From: Paracoccus lichenicola
GTDB lineage: Bacteria; Pseudomonadota; Alphaproteobacteria; Rhodobacterales; Rhodobacteraceae
Assembly: GCF_009708075.1 (NCBI RefSeq)
Contig: NZ_WMBT01000002.1
Coordinates: 310,001 to 374,000 of the forward strand
Direction: 5' to 3'
Length of the DNA stretch: 64,000 nt
Part shown: piece after piece, positions 8,716 to 17,429 of the stretch
Position numbering within the stretch: the stretch's first letter is position 1
Layout of the letters: every line of letters begins with the position of its first letter
Notes under the pieces: generated by a model
What the model was told of the DNA's origin: nothing
Database searches by the model: none
What the model saw: the letters and a program-made list of their open reading frames with translations, nothing else
Made by a program: the position numbers and the translations under genes

Positions 8716-10065
8716 TCAGCCCGCCAACCGCGCAACGGCCTTCCCGGCGCGCGCCCGCAGATCGCGCGGATCGGCAGTCAGCAGCCGGTGATCGTCAACA
8801 ACCGCCCTGCCCCCGACATAGACCGCCTTGGGCCGGACGGGCGCGCAGAAGACCAGCGCCGCGACCGGATCCCATTGCCCTGCCAGCGGCAGATCCGACA
8901 CGTCCCACAGCACCAGATCCGCCTGCATCCCTGGCTTCAGCGCGCCGATATCGCTGCGCCCCAGCACCCGCGCCCCGCCCAGCGTGGCGATCTCCAACGC
9001 CTCGCGCGCGCCCATGGCGGCGGGGCCGTCCTTCAACCGTGCGACCAGCATGGCCTGCCGCGCCTCAAGCCCCAGATGGCTGCAATCGTTACTGGCCGAA
9101 CCGTCCACGCCCAAGCCTACCGGCACCCCGGCATCCCGCAGGGCGCGAACCGGGGCGATGCCGCTGGCAAGGCGCGCGTTGGAACAAGGGCAATGTGCGA
9201 CGCCCGTGCCGGTGCGGGCGAACAGGTCGATCTCGGGCGCGGAGAGCTTCACGCAATGGGCGTGCCACACGTCGTCGCCCGTCCAGCCCAGGCTTTCCGC
9301 GTAATCCCCCGGCAGCATCCCGAAATTGTCCAGCGAATAGCGGACATCCTCGTCGTTTTCGGCCAGGTGGGTGTGCAGGCGCACGCCCTTGTCCCGCGCC
9401 AGGATCGCCGCGTCGCGCATCAGTTCCCGGCTGACCGAGAAAGGCGAACAGGGGGCAAGCGCCACCTGCACCATCGCGCCCTCGGTCGCGTCGTGGAAGG
9501 CGTCCACCACGCGCTCGCTGTCGCGCAAGATCGCGGCCTCGTCCTCGACCAGGGCGTCGGGCGGCAGCCCGCCCCTGCTTTCGCCAATGGACATGGCCCC
9601 TCGGGTCGCGGTGAAGCGGATGCCGATCCGCCCGGCGGCCTCGATGCTGTCGTCCAGGCGCGCGCCGTTCGGGAACAGATACAGGTGGTCGGACGAACAG
9701 GTGCAGCCCGACAGCGCCAGTTCGGCCAGGCCCACCTCGGCTGACAGGCGGATGTCGGCGGGCGTCATGCGAGACCAGATCGGATACAGCGTCCGCAGCC
9801 AGCCGAACAGTGCCGCGTCCTGCGCGGCGGGCACCGCGCGGGTCAGCGTCTGGAACAGGTGGTGGTGGGTGTTGACCAGCCCGGGCGTCACGACGCAGCC
9901 CGAGGCATCGACGACCTCGGCACCATCGCGCGGCAGGTTCTCACCCGCCGCGACGATCCTTCCGTTCTCGACCAGGACATCGCCCCTGGCGATTTCCCGG
10001 CGGGCGTCGTCCATGGTGACGACGACCTCCGCCCCCCGGAAAAGCCGCCTAGTGGTCCGCGACAT
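8716..10065 (-). CDS. 8-oxoguanine deaminase-like amidohydrolase
   Basis: A 449-residue amidohydrolase of the ATZ/TRZ group, closest in motif pattern to bacterial 8-oxoguanine deaminases, which convert 8-oxoguanine to urate. Metal ligands are visible in TPGLVNTHHHLFQ near residue 60, THLAENDED near 225, HAHCVKL near 265 and LGVDGSASND near 320. It follows the NCS2 permease with a 17-base overlap, supporting uptake-plus-deamination pairing. Some family members act on other aminated heterocycles (triazines, isoxanthopterin), so substrate is inferred from the purine setting. A few upstream codons inside the permease could extend the start to 10098. Confidence 0.82.
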   Translation of the reverse strand: MSRTTRRLFRGAEVVVTMDDARREIARGDVLVENGRIVAAGENLPRDGAEVVDASGCVVTPGLVNTHHHLFQTLTRAVPAAQDAALFGWLRTLYPIWSRMTPADIRLSAEVGLAELALSGCTCSSDHLYLFPNGARLDDSIEAAGRIGIRFTATRGAMSIGESRGGLPPDALVEDEAAILRDSERVVDAFHDATEGAMVQVALAPCSPFSVSRELMRDAAILARDKGVRLHTHLAENDEDVRYSLDNFGMLPGDYAESLGWTGDDVWHAHCVKLSAPEIDLFARTGTGVAHCPCSNARLASGIAPVRALRDAGVPVGLGVDGSASNDCSHLGLEARQAMLVARLKDGPAAMGAREALEIATLGGARVLGRSDIGALKPGMQADLVLWDVSDLPLAGQWDPVAALVFCAPVRPKAVYVGGRAVVDDHRLLTADPRDLRARAGKAVARLAG

Positions 10066-11527
10066 GGCCCGCTTCGCGGATCTCGGCCTCGTCGACATGA
10101 GGCGCGCCGTTGTAGAACCAGTTGAGCAACACGGCGCTGATCGCCGCCAGCAGGATGCCGGAATGGATCAGCGGATGGATCGCGTGGGGCATCCACTGGT
10201 TGAAGTTCGGCGCCACCAGAGGGATCATCCCCACCCCGACCGAGATCGCGACGATGAACAGGTTGTGTCGGTTCGTCGCGAAATCCACGCGCGCGAGGAT
10301 TCGCACGCCCGTGGCCGCAACCATGCCGAACATCACCAGCCCCGCGCCGCCCAAGACGGTGGTGGGCAGGCTTTCGACCAGCGCGCCCATCTTCGGGATC
10401 AGCCCCAGCACGATCATGATCGCGCCGCCCGCCACGCAGACGAACCGCGACCGAATGCCCGTGACGCCCACCAGGCCCACGTTCTGGCTGAACGAGGTAT
10501 AGGGAAAGGTGTTGAAGATGCCCCCGATGGTCGTGCCCAACCCGTCCGCGCGCAGGCCTGCGGCCAGGGCCTTCTGGTCCAGCGGCTTCTTGCAGATGTC
10601 GGACAGGGCCAGGAACATGCCCGTCGATTCGATCAGCGTGACCAGCATCACCAGCACCATGGTGGCGATCATGATCGGATCAAAGGTCGGCATCCCGAAG
10701 TGGAACGGCTTGATCACCGCGAACCATTCCGCCGCGCCGACCTTGTCGAAATTCATCATGCCCAGGGCCGCCGCGACGATGCCGCCCACGACGATGCCGA
10801 CCAGAACGGCGATGTTCGACAGGAAGCCGCGCGCGAATTTCGACACCAGCAGGATCGTGCCCAGCACCAGCATCGCGATGAGGATGTTCTGGCCCGCCGC
10901 ATACAGCGGGTTCTGCACGGTGGGCGCCAAAGTGACGCTGGCCGGGACGTTGCCCGCCGCACGGGCGGTTTCCAGCCAGGCGGCGGCCTCGGGGTCCACG
11001 ATCTTGGGCGCGGTCGGGCCGACCTGCAGGCCGAAGATCCAGTTGATGCCGATGGGCATCAGGCTGATGCCGATGGTCAGGATCAGCGTGCCGGTGACGA
11101 CCGGCGGAAAGAACCGCAGCATCCGCGATATGAACGGCGCGATGAGGATGCCGATGATCCCCGCCGCGATGATCGCCCCGAACAGCGCCCGCGCCCCGTC
11201 ATGGCCGGGGGTGGCCGATGCCACCGCCACCATCGGCCCGACGGACGCGAAGGTCACGCCCATCATCACCGGCAGCTTGATGCCGAACCATTGGGTCGCG
11301 CCCAGGCTCTGGATGATCGACACGATGCCGCAGACGAACAGGTCGGCGGAGATCAGGAACGCCACCTCCTCGGGCGACAGGGCCAGTGCGCGGCCCACGA
11401 TCAGCGGAACCGCGATGGCGCCCGCATACATGACCAGCACGTGCTGGAACCCAAGCGTCAGCAGCTTGGGGGCGGGCAGGATCTCATCCACCGGATGGAT
11501 CCCCCCCTGATAGGTTGCGTCAGACAT
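10049..11527 (-). CDS. NCS2-family xanthine/urate permease
   Basis: Proton-symport uptake of xanthine or urate. The 492-residue chain has about 14 hydrophobic segments and the NAT signature as SQNVGLVGVTGIRSR near residue 345, whose Q-N-x-G form is typical of xanthine/urate transporters, not uracil ones. The start has an AGGGAGGT ribosome binding site. It begins 35 bases after the bhcD stop with no visible terminator between, so it is probably co-transcribed with bhcABCD. Its 3' end overlaps the deaminase start. Confidence 0.9.
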   Translation of the reverse strand: MSDATYQGGIHPVDEILPAPKLLTLGFQHVLVMYAGAIAVPLIVGRALALSPEEVAFLISADLFVCGIVSIIQSLGATQWFGIKLPVMMGVTFASVGPMVAVASATPGHDGARALFGAIIAAGIIGILIAPFISRMLRFFPPVVTGTLILTIGISLMPIGINWIFGLQVGPTAPKIVDPEAAAWLETARAAGNVPASVTLAPTVQNPLYAAGQNILIAMLVLGTILLVSKFARGFLSNIAVLVGIVVGGIVAAALGMMNFDKVGAAEWFAVIKPFHFGMPTFDPIMIATMVLVMLVTLIESTGMFLALSDICKKPLDQKALAAGLRADGLGTTIGGIFNTFPYTSFSQNVGLVGVTGIRSRFVCVAGGAIMIVLGLIPKMGALVESLPTTVLGGAGLVMFGMVAATGVRILARVDFATNRHNLFIVAISVGVGMIPLVAPNFNQWMPHAIHPLIHSGILLAAISAVLLNWFYNGAPHVDEAEIREAGHVADH

Positions 11528-11562
11528 GGCGGACCTCCCTTTCCACGATTGTCTCGTTTCGT

Positions 11563-12525
11563 TCAGATCGCGACTTCGACGGCTTTTCCTTGTTCCTTGG
11601 CCAGATCGACCACGGCTGCCGCAACCGCCAGGTCTTGCAGGCCCACGCCTGTTCCGTCGAAGATCGTGATGTCCGCATCGCCGCGTCCCGGATGATTGCC
11701 GATGATGACCCGGCCTATCGCGGTGATGTCGTCGGCGGATATGGTTTTCTGCCCTGCCGCGTGCTGGAATTCGCCAATGCTGACGGATTGGGCAACTTCG
11801 TCGGTGAACAGCCGCGCGCGGGCGACAAGCGCGGGATCGAGTTCCTGCTTGCCCTTGGTGTCGGTGCCCATGGCCGCGATATGGGTCGGGCCTTTCACAT
11901 GCGCGTCCAGCAGCAGGGGCGAGAAGGCCGAGGTGATCGAGATGATCACGTCGGCCTCCGCGCCAAGCTGCGGCAGGTCCACGGCCTCGAACGGCAGGCC
12001 CAGGTCCGTGGCGGTGTCGGCGAGGCGGGTCAGCATTTCAGGATGCGGGTTCCAGCCGATGACCTTCTCGAAACTGCCGAAGCGCACGGCGGCCCGCATC
12101 TGGAAGGCGGACTGGTGGCCCGCCCCGATCATGCCCAGCACCCTGGCGCCCTGCGGTGCCAGGTATTTGATGGACACCGCGCTTGCCGCCGCCGTGCGCA
12201 GGGCGGTCAGCAGGTTCCCCCCGACCGCCGCCGACACGCGTCCGGTATCGGGGTCGAACAGGAACACGGTGGACTGGTGGTTGATGAGGCCGCGCGTGCC
12301 GTTGTTCGGCCAGTATCCCCCGGCCTTGAGGCCCAGCGTCAGGCGGCTGGCGTCGAACCCGCCCTTGAAGCCGTAAAGCGCGTCCTCGTGCCCCAACGCC
12401 TCGCGCACGACGGGGAAGTTCCGGGCATCCCCGCGCGCCATGGCGGCGAAGACCGCCTCGACCGCCTCGAAGGCGGCCTCCGGCGTCATCAGCCCGGCGA
12501 TTTCAGCCTCGGGAACGACCCACAT
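11563..12525 (-). CDS. bhcD: Iminosuccinate reductase of the beta-hydroxyaspartate cycle
   Basis: Reduces iminosuccinate to L-aspartate with NAD(P)H, the last reductive step of the cycle. The 320-residue protein belongs to the ornithine cyclodeaminase/mu-crystallin family: N-terminal dimerisation part with LKAGGYWPNN near 80, then the Rossmann motif VLGMIGAGHQSAFQ near 130. The start at 12525 (MWVVPEAEI) shares one base with the bhcC stop. By sequence alone ornithine cyclodeaminase would be possible; the four-gene context with bhcR fixes the role. Fourth gene of bhcABCD. Confidence 0.92.
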   Translation of the reverse strand: MWVVPEAEIAGLMTPEAAFEAVEAVFAAMARGDARNFPVVREALGHEDALYGFKGGFDASRLTLGLKAGGYWPNNGTRGLINHQSTVFLFDPDTGRVSAAVGGNLLTALRTAAASAVSIKYLAPQGARVLGMIGAGHQSAFQMRAAVRFGSFEKVIGWNPHPEMLTRLADTATDLGLPFEAVDLPQLGAEADVIISITSAFSPLLLDAHVKGPTHIAAMGTDTKGKQELDPALVARARLFTDEVAQSVSIGEFQHAAGQKTISADDITAIGRVIIGNHPGRGDADITIFDGTGVGLQDLAVAAAVVDLAKEQGKAVEVAI

Positions 12526-13688
12526 CAATAGGCCTTCCCGCGCGCCGAAACCGGCCACAAGGTTTCCACCTTGCCATTCCTGACGCCCACATACCAGTCG
12601 TGGACGTTGCAGGTCGGGTCGCAATGGCCCGGCACCAGCCGCAGCTTGTCGTTGACCTTCAGGACGCCGTTCGGATCCTCGACCACGCCATGCTCGTCGC
12701 TGCACTTGATGTATTTCACATCCGTGCGGCCATAGACGAAGGGCAGCCCGCTATCCACCGACTGCGCCTTCAGCCCCGCGTCCACCACCGCCAGGTGCGG
12801 CTTGGCGTGGGACATGACCGAGGTGAGGATGAACAGCGCGTTTTCCCATTCGCCCTGGTCGATCCGCTTGCCCTCGGCGTCATGGATGCGGCCATAGTCC
12901 GCGTCCATGAAGGCATAGCTGCCGCACTGCAATTCGTTGTAAACGCCCGAGTTGCTCTCGAAGTAATAGCTGCCGGTGCCGCCGCCGCTGACCAGTTCCG
13001 GCTCCAGCCCTTCGGCCTTCAAGGCGTCCACCGCGTCCTTCACCTGGGCGATGGCCGCGTCCAGCTTGGCCTTGCGGTCGTCATAGCTGTCCATGTGCTG
13101 CATCGCGCCCTGATAGGCCTGGATGCCGGTGAACTTCAGCCCCGGTGCCGCGTCGATGGCCTTGGCGATTTCCACCACTTCGGGCGTGGTCTTCACGCCG
13201 CAGCGGCCCGCGCCGCAGTCGATTTCCACGAAGCACTCGAGGGTGGTGCCATGCCTTTGCGCCGCAGCCGACAGGTCGGCCACGTTCGCCACGTCATCGA
13301 CGCAGACGATGATCCGGCTGCCCAGTTTCGGCAAACGCGCCAGGCGGTCGATCTTCAGCGGGTCGCGCACCTGGTTGCTGACAAGCACGTCCTTGATGCC
13401 GCCGCGCACGAAGACCTCGGCCTCGGACACCTTCTGGCAGCAGACGCCGACCGCGCCGCCCAGTTCCTGTTGCAGTTTCAGCACATCGACCGACTTGTGC
13501 ATCTTGCCATGGGCGCGGTGGCGCATCCCGTGCGCCTTGGCGTAATCGCCCATCTTCCTGATGTTGCGTTCCAGCGCGTCCAGATCCAGGATCAGGCAGG
13601 GCGTCTGGATGTCCGCCTCGTCCATGCCCGGCAGCGCGGGCACGTCGAAGCCGACTTCCAGGGTGTCGAAATTCACGGGTGCGTTCAT
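12525..13688 (-). CDS. bhcC: Erythro-beta-hydroxyaspartate aldolase
   Basis: PLP enzyme condensing glycine and glyoxylate to (2R,3S)-beta-hydroxyaspartate. The 387-residue chain matches the D-threonine aldolase/DSD1 fold: alanine-racemase-like barrel with the PLP lysine in RAHGKMHKS near residue 60, and a C-terminal domain with metal-binding VPGHCDPTCNVHD near 350. The start overlaps the bhcB stop by four bases, with GGAG upstream. Homologous D-threonine aldolases would be the alternative, but the full bhc gene set makes the aldolase of this cycle the natural reading. Confidence 0.93.
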   Translation of the reverse strand: MNAPVNFDTLEVGFDVPALPGMDEADIQTPCLILDLDALERNIRKMGDYAKAHGMRHRAHGKMHKSVDVLKLQQELGGAVGVCCQKVSEAEVFVRGGIKDVLVSNQVRDPLKIDRLARLPKLGSRIIVCVDDVANVADLSAAAQRHGTTLECFVEIDCGAGRCGVKTTPEVVEIAKAIDAAPGLKFTGIQAYQGAMQHMDSYDDRKAKLDAAIAQVKDAVDALKAEGLEPELVSGGGTGSYYFESNSGVYNELQCGSYAFMDADYGRIHDAEGKRIDQGEWENALFILTSVMSHAKPHLAVVDAGLKAQSVDSGLPFVYGRTDVKYIKCSDEHGVVEDPNGVLKVNDKLRLVPGHCDPTCNVHDWYVGVRNGKVETLWPVSARGKAY

Positions 13689-14647
13689 GATTGCGCTCCT
13701 TCAATCCAGGGCAGCTTGTCCAGATCGACATTGCCGCCGGTGATGATGATGCCGACGCGCTTGCCGGCAAATGCGTCGCGGTTCTTCAGGATGATCGCCA
13801 GCGGCACCGCGCTGCTGGGTTCCATCACCACTCGCAGGTGCTTCCAGATCAGCTTCATCGCCTCGATGATCTCGGCGTCGGACGCCGTGTAGATCTCGGA
13901 CACGTGGTTGCTGACGAAATGCCAGGTCAGATCCTTCAGCGGCACCAGCAGCCCGTCGGCGATGGTCCTGGGCGCGTCGTCCGCGATGATGTGGCCCGCC
14001 TTGAAGCTGCGATAGGCGTCGTCGGCCTGTTCGGGTTCCGCCGCGATCACCTTGGTTTCGGGGGCCAGCGTCGCCAGTGTCAGGCAGGTGCCCGAGATCA
14101 TCCCGCCGCCGCCGATGGGCGCGACCATCATGTCGAGGCCGTCGGTCTGCTCCATGAACTCTCGCGCGCAGGTGCCCTGCCCCGCGATCACGCGCGGATC
14201 GTTGTAGGGGTGGACGAAATCGCCGCCCGTCCGGGCCTGCACCTTGGCGAAGGTTTCCTCGCGCGAGCTGGTGGACGGCTCGCATTCGGTGATGACGCCG
14301 CCGTAGCGGCGCACGGTGTCCTTCTTGGCCTGTGGCGCGGTGCGGGGCATCACCACGTTGCAGGGAATGCCCCGGCGCATCGCGGCATAGGACAGGCAGG
14401 AGGCGTGGTTGCCGCTGGAATGTGTGGCAACCCCTTTGGCGGCCTGCGCGTCGTCCAGGCCGAAGACCGCGTTGGCGGCGCCGCGGACCTTGAAGGCCCC
14501 CGGCTCCTGGAAGTTCTCGCATTTGAAGAAAAGCTGCGCGCCGGTCAGGTCGTCGAGATAGTCCGAGACGCGGACCGGCGTGCGGCGGATATGCGGCATG
14601 ATGCGGTCATGCGCGGCCAGCATGTCGTCATAGGTGGGGATATGCAT
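13685..14647 (-). CDS. bhcB: Erythro-beta-hydroxyaspartate dehydratase
   Basis: Dehydrates beta-hydroxyaspartate to iminosuccinate. A 320-residue fold-type II PLP enzyme like serine racemase and threonine dehydratase: PLP lysine in EPGAFKVRGA near residue 55, phosphate-binding glycines in GGGGMISGT near 185, and HSSGNHAS near 80. The start at 14647 (MHIPTYDDM) has AAGGA six bases upstream; the ATG at 14659, overlapping the bhcA stop, is possible. The frame stays open upstream of these starts but that part reads as shadow of bhcA. Confidence 0.92.
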   Translation of the reverse strand: MHIPTYDDMLAAHDRIMPHIRRTPVRVSDYLDDLTGAQLFFKCENFQEPGAFKVRGAANAVFGLDDAQAAKGVATHSSGNHASCLSYAAMRRGIPCNVVMPRTAPQAKKDTVRRYGGVITECEPSTSSREETFAKVQARTGGDFVHPYNDPRVIAGQGTCAREFMEQTDGLDMMVAPIGGGGMISGTCLTLATLAPETKVIAAEPEQADDAYRSFKAGHIIADDAPRTIADGLLVPLKDLTWHFVSNHVSEIYTASDAEIIEAMKLIWKHLRVVMEPSSAVPLAIILKNRDAFAGKRVGIIITGGNVDLDKLPWIEGAQS

Positions 14648-14658
14648 GGCGTCCTTCA

Positions 14659-15846
14659 TCACGCGGCGGCCCTCATGGCGGGGACGCTGTGGCGGTAATG
14701 GTCCTGCGCGGCGGCGACCCCGCTGCCCAGCGTCACGGGCAGGCCCAGATCGGCCATGACCATTTCCGCCGTGGCGATGCCCGACAGGGCCATCACGTCG
14801 GTCAGGCTGCCCAGGTGGCCGATGCGGAACACCTTGCCCGCGACATCGCCAAGCCCGGTCCCGAAGGCCACGCCATAGGCGTTCAGCGCGTGGCTGACGA
14901 TCCGGTTCGCGTCGAAGCCCTCCGGCGTGCGGATGGCGCTGACGCTGTCCGAGTAAAGCTCGGGCCGCTTGGCGCAAAGCGTCATCCCCCAGGCGGCGAC
15001 CGCGCGGCGCACCCCTTCGGCGATGCGATGGTGGCGGGCAAAGACGTTCTCCAGCCCCTCGTCCAGCAGCATCTGGCAGGCGACGTTCAGCCCGTTCAGC
15101 AGCCCGACTGGCGGGGTGTAGGGATAGCCGTTGGCGGCATAGCCGCGCGCCATGTCGCGGATGTCGAAGAAGGTGCGCGGCAGTTTCGCCGTTTCCACCG
15201 CCGCCATGGCCTTGGGCGAGAAGCCGACGATGGCAAGGCCGGGGGGCAGCATGAAGCCCTTCTGGCTGCCGGTCACGGCCACATCGACGCCCCATTCGTC
15301 CATGCGGAAATCATAGCACGCGATGGACGAAACCCCGTCCACGAACAGCAGCGCCGGATGGCCCGCGTTGTCCAACGCGCGACGGACGGCACTGATGTCG
15401 CTGCGCACGCCGGTGGCGGTCTCGTTATGCGTGGCCAGCACGACCTTGATCCGGTGAGCCTTGTCGGCGGTCAGGATCTCCTCGAACCGGTCCGCAGGCA
15501 CCCCCTCGCCCCATTCCTGGGCTATGACCTGCACGTCCAGCCCGTGGCGCTGGCACATGTCGATCCAGCGGTGGCTGAACATGCCGTTGCGGGTCGCCAG
15601 AACGGCATCGCCCGGCGACAGCGTGTTGGTGATGGCGGTTTCCCAGCCACCGGTCCCGGTCGAGGGGAAGACGAAGACCTGCCCCTGCGTGGTCTTCAGC
15701 ACCGCCTTCACCCCTTCCAGCGCCGGGTGCAAAATGCGGCCGAAGACCGGGCTGCGGTGGTCGATGGTGGGCATGTCCACGGCCTTGCGCAGAACCTCGG
15801 GGATGTTGGTCGGGCCGGGAATGAACACGGGATTCTGGCTGGTCAT
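14659..15846 (-). CDS. bhcA: L-aspartate:glyoxylate aminotransferase
   Basis: Transfers the amino group of aspartate to glyoxylate, giving oxaloacetate and the glycine that re-enters the aldolase step. The 395-residue fold-type I PLP enzyme of the serine-glyoxylate aminotransferase group shows FIPGPTNIPE at the N-terminus, FVDGVSSIACYDFRMDEWG before the cofactor, and the PLP lysine in VTGSQKGFMLPPG near residue 195. The start at 15846 has an excellent AGGAGGAGGA ribosome binding site; codons upstream lie in the promoter. First gene of the operon, divergent from bhcR. Confidence 0.94.
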   Translation of the reverse strand: MTSQNPVFIPGPTNIPEVLRKAVDMPTIDHRSPVFGRILHPALEGVKAVLKTTQGQVFVFPSTGTGGWETAITNTLSPGDAVLATRNGMFSHRWIDMCQRHGLDVQVIAQEWGEGVPADRFEEILTADKAHRIKVVLATHNETATGVRSDISAVRRALDNAGHPALLFVDGVSSIACYDFRMDEWGVDVAVTGSQKGFMLPPGLAIVGFSPKAMAAVETAKLPRTFFDIRDMARGYAANGYPYTPPVGLLNGLNVACQMLLDEGLENVFARHHRIAEGVRRAVAAWGMTLCAKRPELYSDSVSAIRTPEGFDANRIVSHALNAYGVAFGTGLGDVAGKVFRIGHLGSLTDVMALSGIATAEMVMADLGLPVTLGSGVAAAQDHYRHSVPAMRAAA

Positions 15847-15905
15847 GGTTCCTCCTCCTCTGATAAGCGCAGGATACCACCCGGGACCAGATGCGACAAT
15901 TTTTC

Positions 15906-15943
15906 TGGAAATGTTTTCCATTTTGGCGCTAAAAGCCGAAATG
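15906..15943. promoter_or_regulatory. Two overlapping inverted repeats between bhcA and bhcR, candidate BhcR operator
   Basis: TGGAAA-TGT-TTTCCA at 15906-15920 is a perfect 6-3-6 dyad. It is followed by cattttggc (15919-15927) facing gccgaaatg (15935-15943), an 8 of 9 inverted match. A further TTTCCA half-site is at 15969-15974. BhcR of P. denitrificans is known to bind this intergenic region and to release on glyoxylate; the exact bases bound here are inferred. Confidence 0.6.
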
Positions 15944-16030
15944 ACACGCGACGCCATGGGCTTGCCATTTTCCAGACAGCCCGGTGAATTATCGCGGTTT
16001 CGGCAATGTATTCTTTAGAAAAGGGCGAAA

Positions 16031-16831
16031 ATGTCTGAACCCACCCGCCGCCGGGGCCGGCCCCGCAGCGCCAAGGACCAGGCCGGCACCGTGCAGGTGC
16101 TGGACCGCGCGCTGGACATGCTGGACCTGCTGGCCGCCCATCCGGGGCTGACCCTGTCCGAGGTGGCCGAGCGGATGGAGCAGTCGCCCTCGACCGTCCA
16201 CCGGCTTCTGCATTCGCTGGCCGCGCGCGGCATGGTGGAAAGCGATCCCGCGACCCAGGCCTGGAACATCGGCCCCGCGACCTTCCGGTTGGGGTCCGCC
16301 TTCATGCGCCGGTCCGGGATCGTGGAACGCGCGCGTCCGATCCTGCAGGCCCTGATGAAGCACACCGGGGAAACGGCGAACCTGGGGATCCTGAACGGCG
16401 ATGCGGTGCTGTTCGTCAGCCAGGCCGAGACGCACGAGACGATCCGTGCCTTTTTCCCGCCCGGCACCCGTTCACCCCTTCACGCGTCGGGCATCGGCAA
16501 GGCGCTTCTGGCCTTCAGCCGGGCCGAAATCCTGCAAGCCTATCTGGACGGCCCCGGCCTGGCGCGGTTCACCGACAGGACGCTGACCACGCCGGACGCC
16601 CTGGTCGAGGACATGGCCCGCATCCGCGCCCGCGGCTTTTCCTTCGACGACGAGGAACGGACGCGCGGAATGCGCTGCATCGCCGCCCCGGTCTTCGATC
16701 TGACCGGAGAGGCCATCGCCGGCGTCAGCGTCAGCGGTCCCACCCACCGGATCGGGCATGAACACGTCAAGACGCTGGGCGCGGTGGTCGCGGCAGCGGC
16801 GGCGGAGCTGTCGGCAGCGATGGGCGGCTAA
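16031..16831 (+). CDS. bhcR: IclR-family regulator of the beta-hydroxyaspartate cycle
   Basis: A 266-residue IclR regulator. After a basic N-terminal tail (TRRRGRPRSAK) come the winged helix-turn-helix (residues ~20-80; LTLSEVAERMEQSPSTVHRLL) and the IclR effector domain (~90-260) with the typical ASGIGKALLAF and the GMRCIAAPVFD segment. Divergent from bhcABCD, as in P. denitrificans, where BhcR responds to glyoxylate. Its stop overlaps the stop of the convergent toxin gene by four bases. Confidence 0.92.
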   Translation: MSEPTRRRGRPRSAKDQAGTVQVLDRALDMLDLLAAHPGLTLSEVAERMEQSPSTVHRLLHSLAARGMVESDPATQAWNIGPATFRLGSAFMRRSGIVERARPILQALMKHTGETANLGILNGDAVLFVSQAETHETIRAFFPPGTRSPLHASGIGKALLAFSRAEILQAYLDGPGLARFTDRTLTTPDALVEDMARIRARGFSFDDEERTRGMRCIAAPVFDLTGEAIAGVSVSGPTHRIGHEHVKTLGAVVAAAAAELSAAMGG

Positions 16832-17139
16832 AGGTGCCGGGGGAAATCCATCCGCTGGTGCAGGATGCGCAGGATTTCCACGGTTCCCGCAGGGTCGCGG
16901 CGGAAGAAGATGACGTGGCGGTTGCAGGGGATGGACAGAAGGCCGGGCCGGATGTCGGGACAGGCTCGCCCTGCCGCCACCCCATCGCGGATGTCATCGA
17001 ACAAGGCGCCGAACGCCCTCAGATAGCTGTTCCTTTGACCTACGCCCCAGTTTTCCTGGGTGTAACGGCCGATGTCCTTCAAATCCTCTCGCGCGGCCGG
17101 CGAGATCAGCAGGTCAGGCACGGCGGCGGTTTTCCGCAT
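16828..17139 (-). CDS. parE: RelE/ParE-family toxin
   Basis: Toxin half of a type II toxin-antitoxin pair; ParE proteins poison DNA gyrase, RelE relatives cleave mRNA on the ribosome. The 103-residue product has the ParE-like start LLISPAAREDLKDIGRYT and the C-terminal VEILRILHQRMDFPRHL, typical of plasmid-stabilisation family members. It starts inside the antitoxin gene (26-base overlap) and ends against the bhcR stop. A TTG one codon upstream is an alternative start. Target is inferred from family. Confidence 0.88.
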   Translation of the reverse strand: MRKTAAVPDLLISPAAREDLKDIGRYTQENWGVGQRNSYLRAFGALFDDIRDGVAAGRACPDIRPGLLSIPCNRHVIFFRRDPAGTVEILRILHQRMDFPRHL

Positions 17140-17374
17140 CAAGCTCGGTCAGGATTCGGTCCAGGTCGAGGGGCACCAACTCCCCCCGTTCCGCCTGCTG
17201 CCAGCCGATGTCGATGGCGTCGCGCAGGCGTTGCAGCCTGGCCTCGTCGCTTTCCTCGGCGGCGATCTTCAGGCGCAGCGCCTCTCGGATCACTTCCGAG
17301 GCGTTGTTGTAAAGGCCCGAGGCGACCTTCTGGCGGACATAGTCTTCCAGCTTTTCGGTCAGCGATACATGCAT
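17114..17374 (-). CDS. parD: ParD-like antitoxin
   Basis: Antitoxin of the pair: 86 residues with an N-terminal ribbon-helix-helix domain (MHVSLTEKLEDYVRQKV, then NNASEVIREALRL) that binds its own promoter, and an acidic C-terminal tail that wraps the toxin. The ATG at 17374 fits the conserved CopG/ParD start; codons upstream lack support. Antitoxin-first order with overlapping genes is normal. The 55-base gap to the permease on its upstream side leaves room for its own promoter. Confidence 0.88.
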   Translation of the reverse strand: MHVSLTEKLEDYVRQKVASGLYNNASEVIREALRLKIAAEESDEARLQRLRDAIDIGWQQAERGELVPLDLDRILTELDAENRRRA

Positions 17375-17429
17375 GAGGCAGGCTCCGTGATGCTTCACGC
17401 AGCCTACAATCCTTGTCAAAGCCTGTCCA

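Noticed and set aside
11563..12525. Ornithine cyclodeaminase as the function of the bhcD gene
   Set aside because: Family membership is the same, but the complete bhcABCD/bhcR context fits iminosuccinate reductase.
14659..15957. Longer start for BhcA at 15957
   Set aside because: It would cover the operator dyads, while the ATG at 15846 has a near-perfect ribosome binding site.
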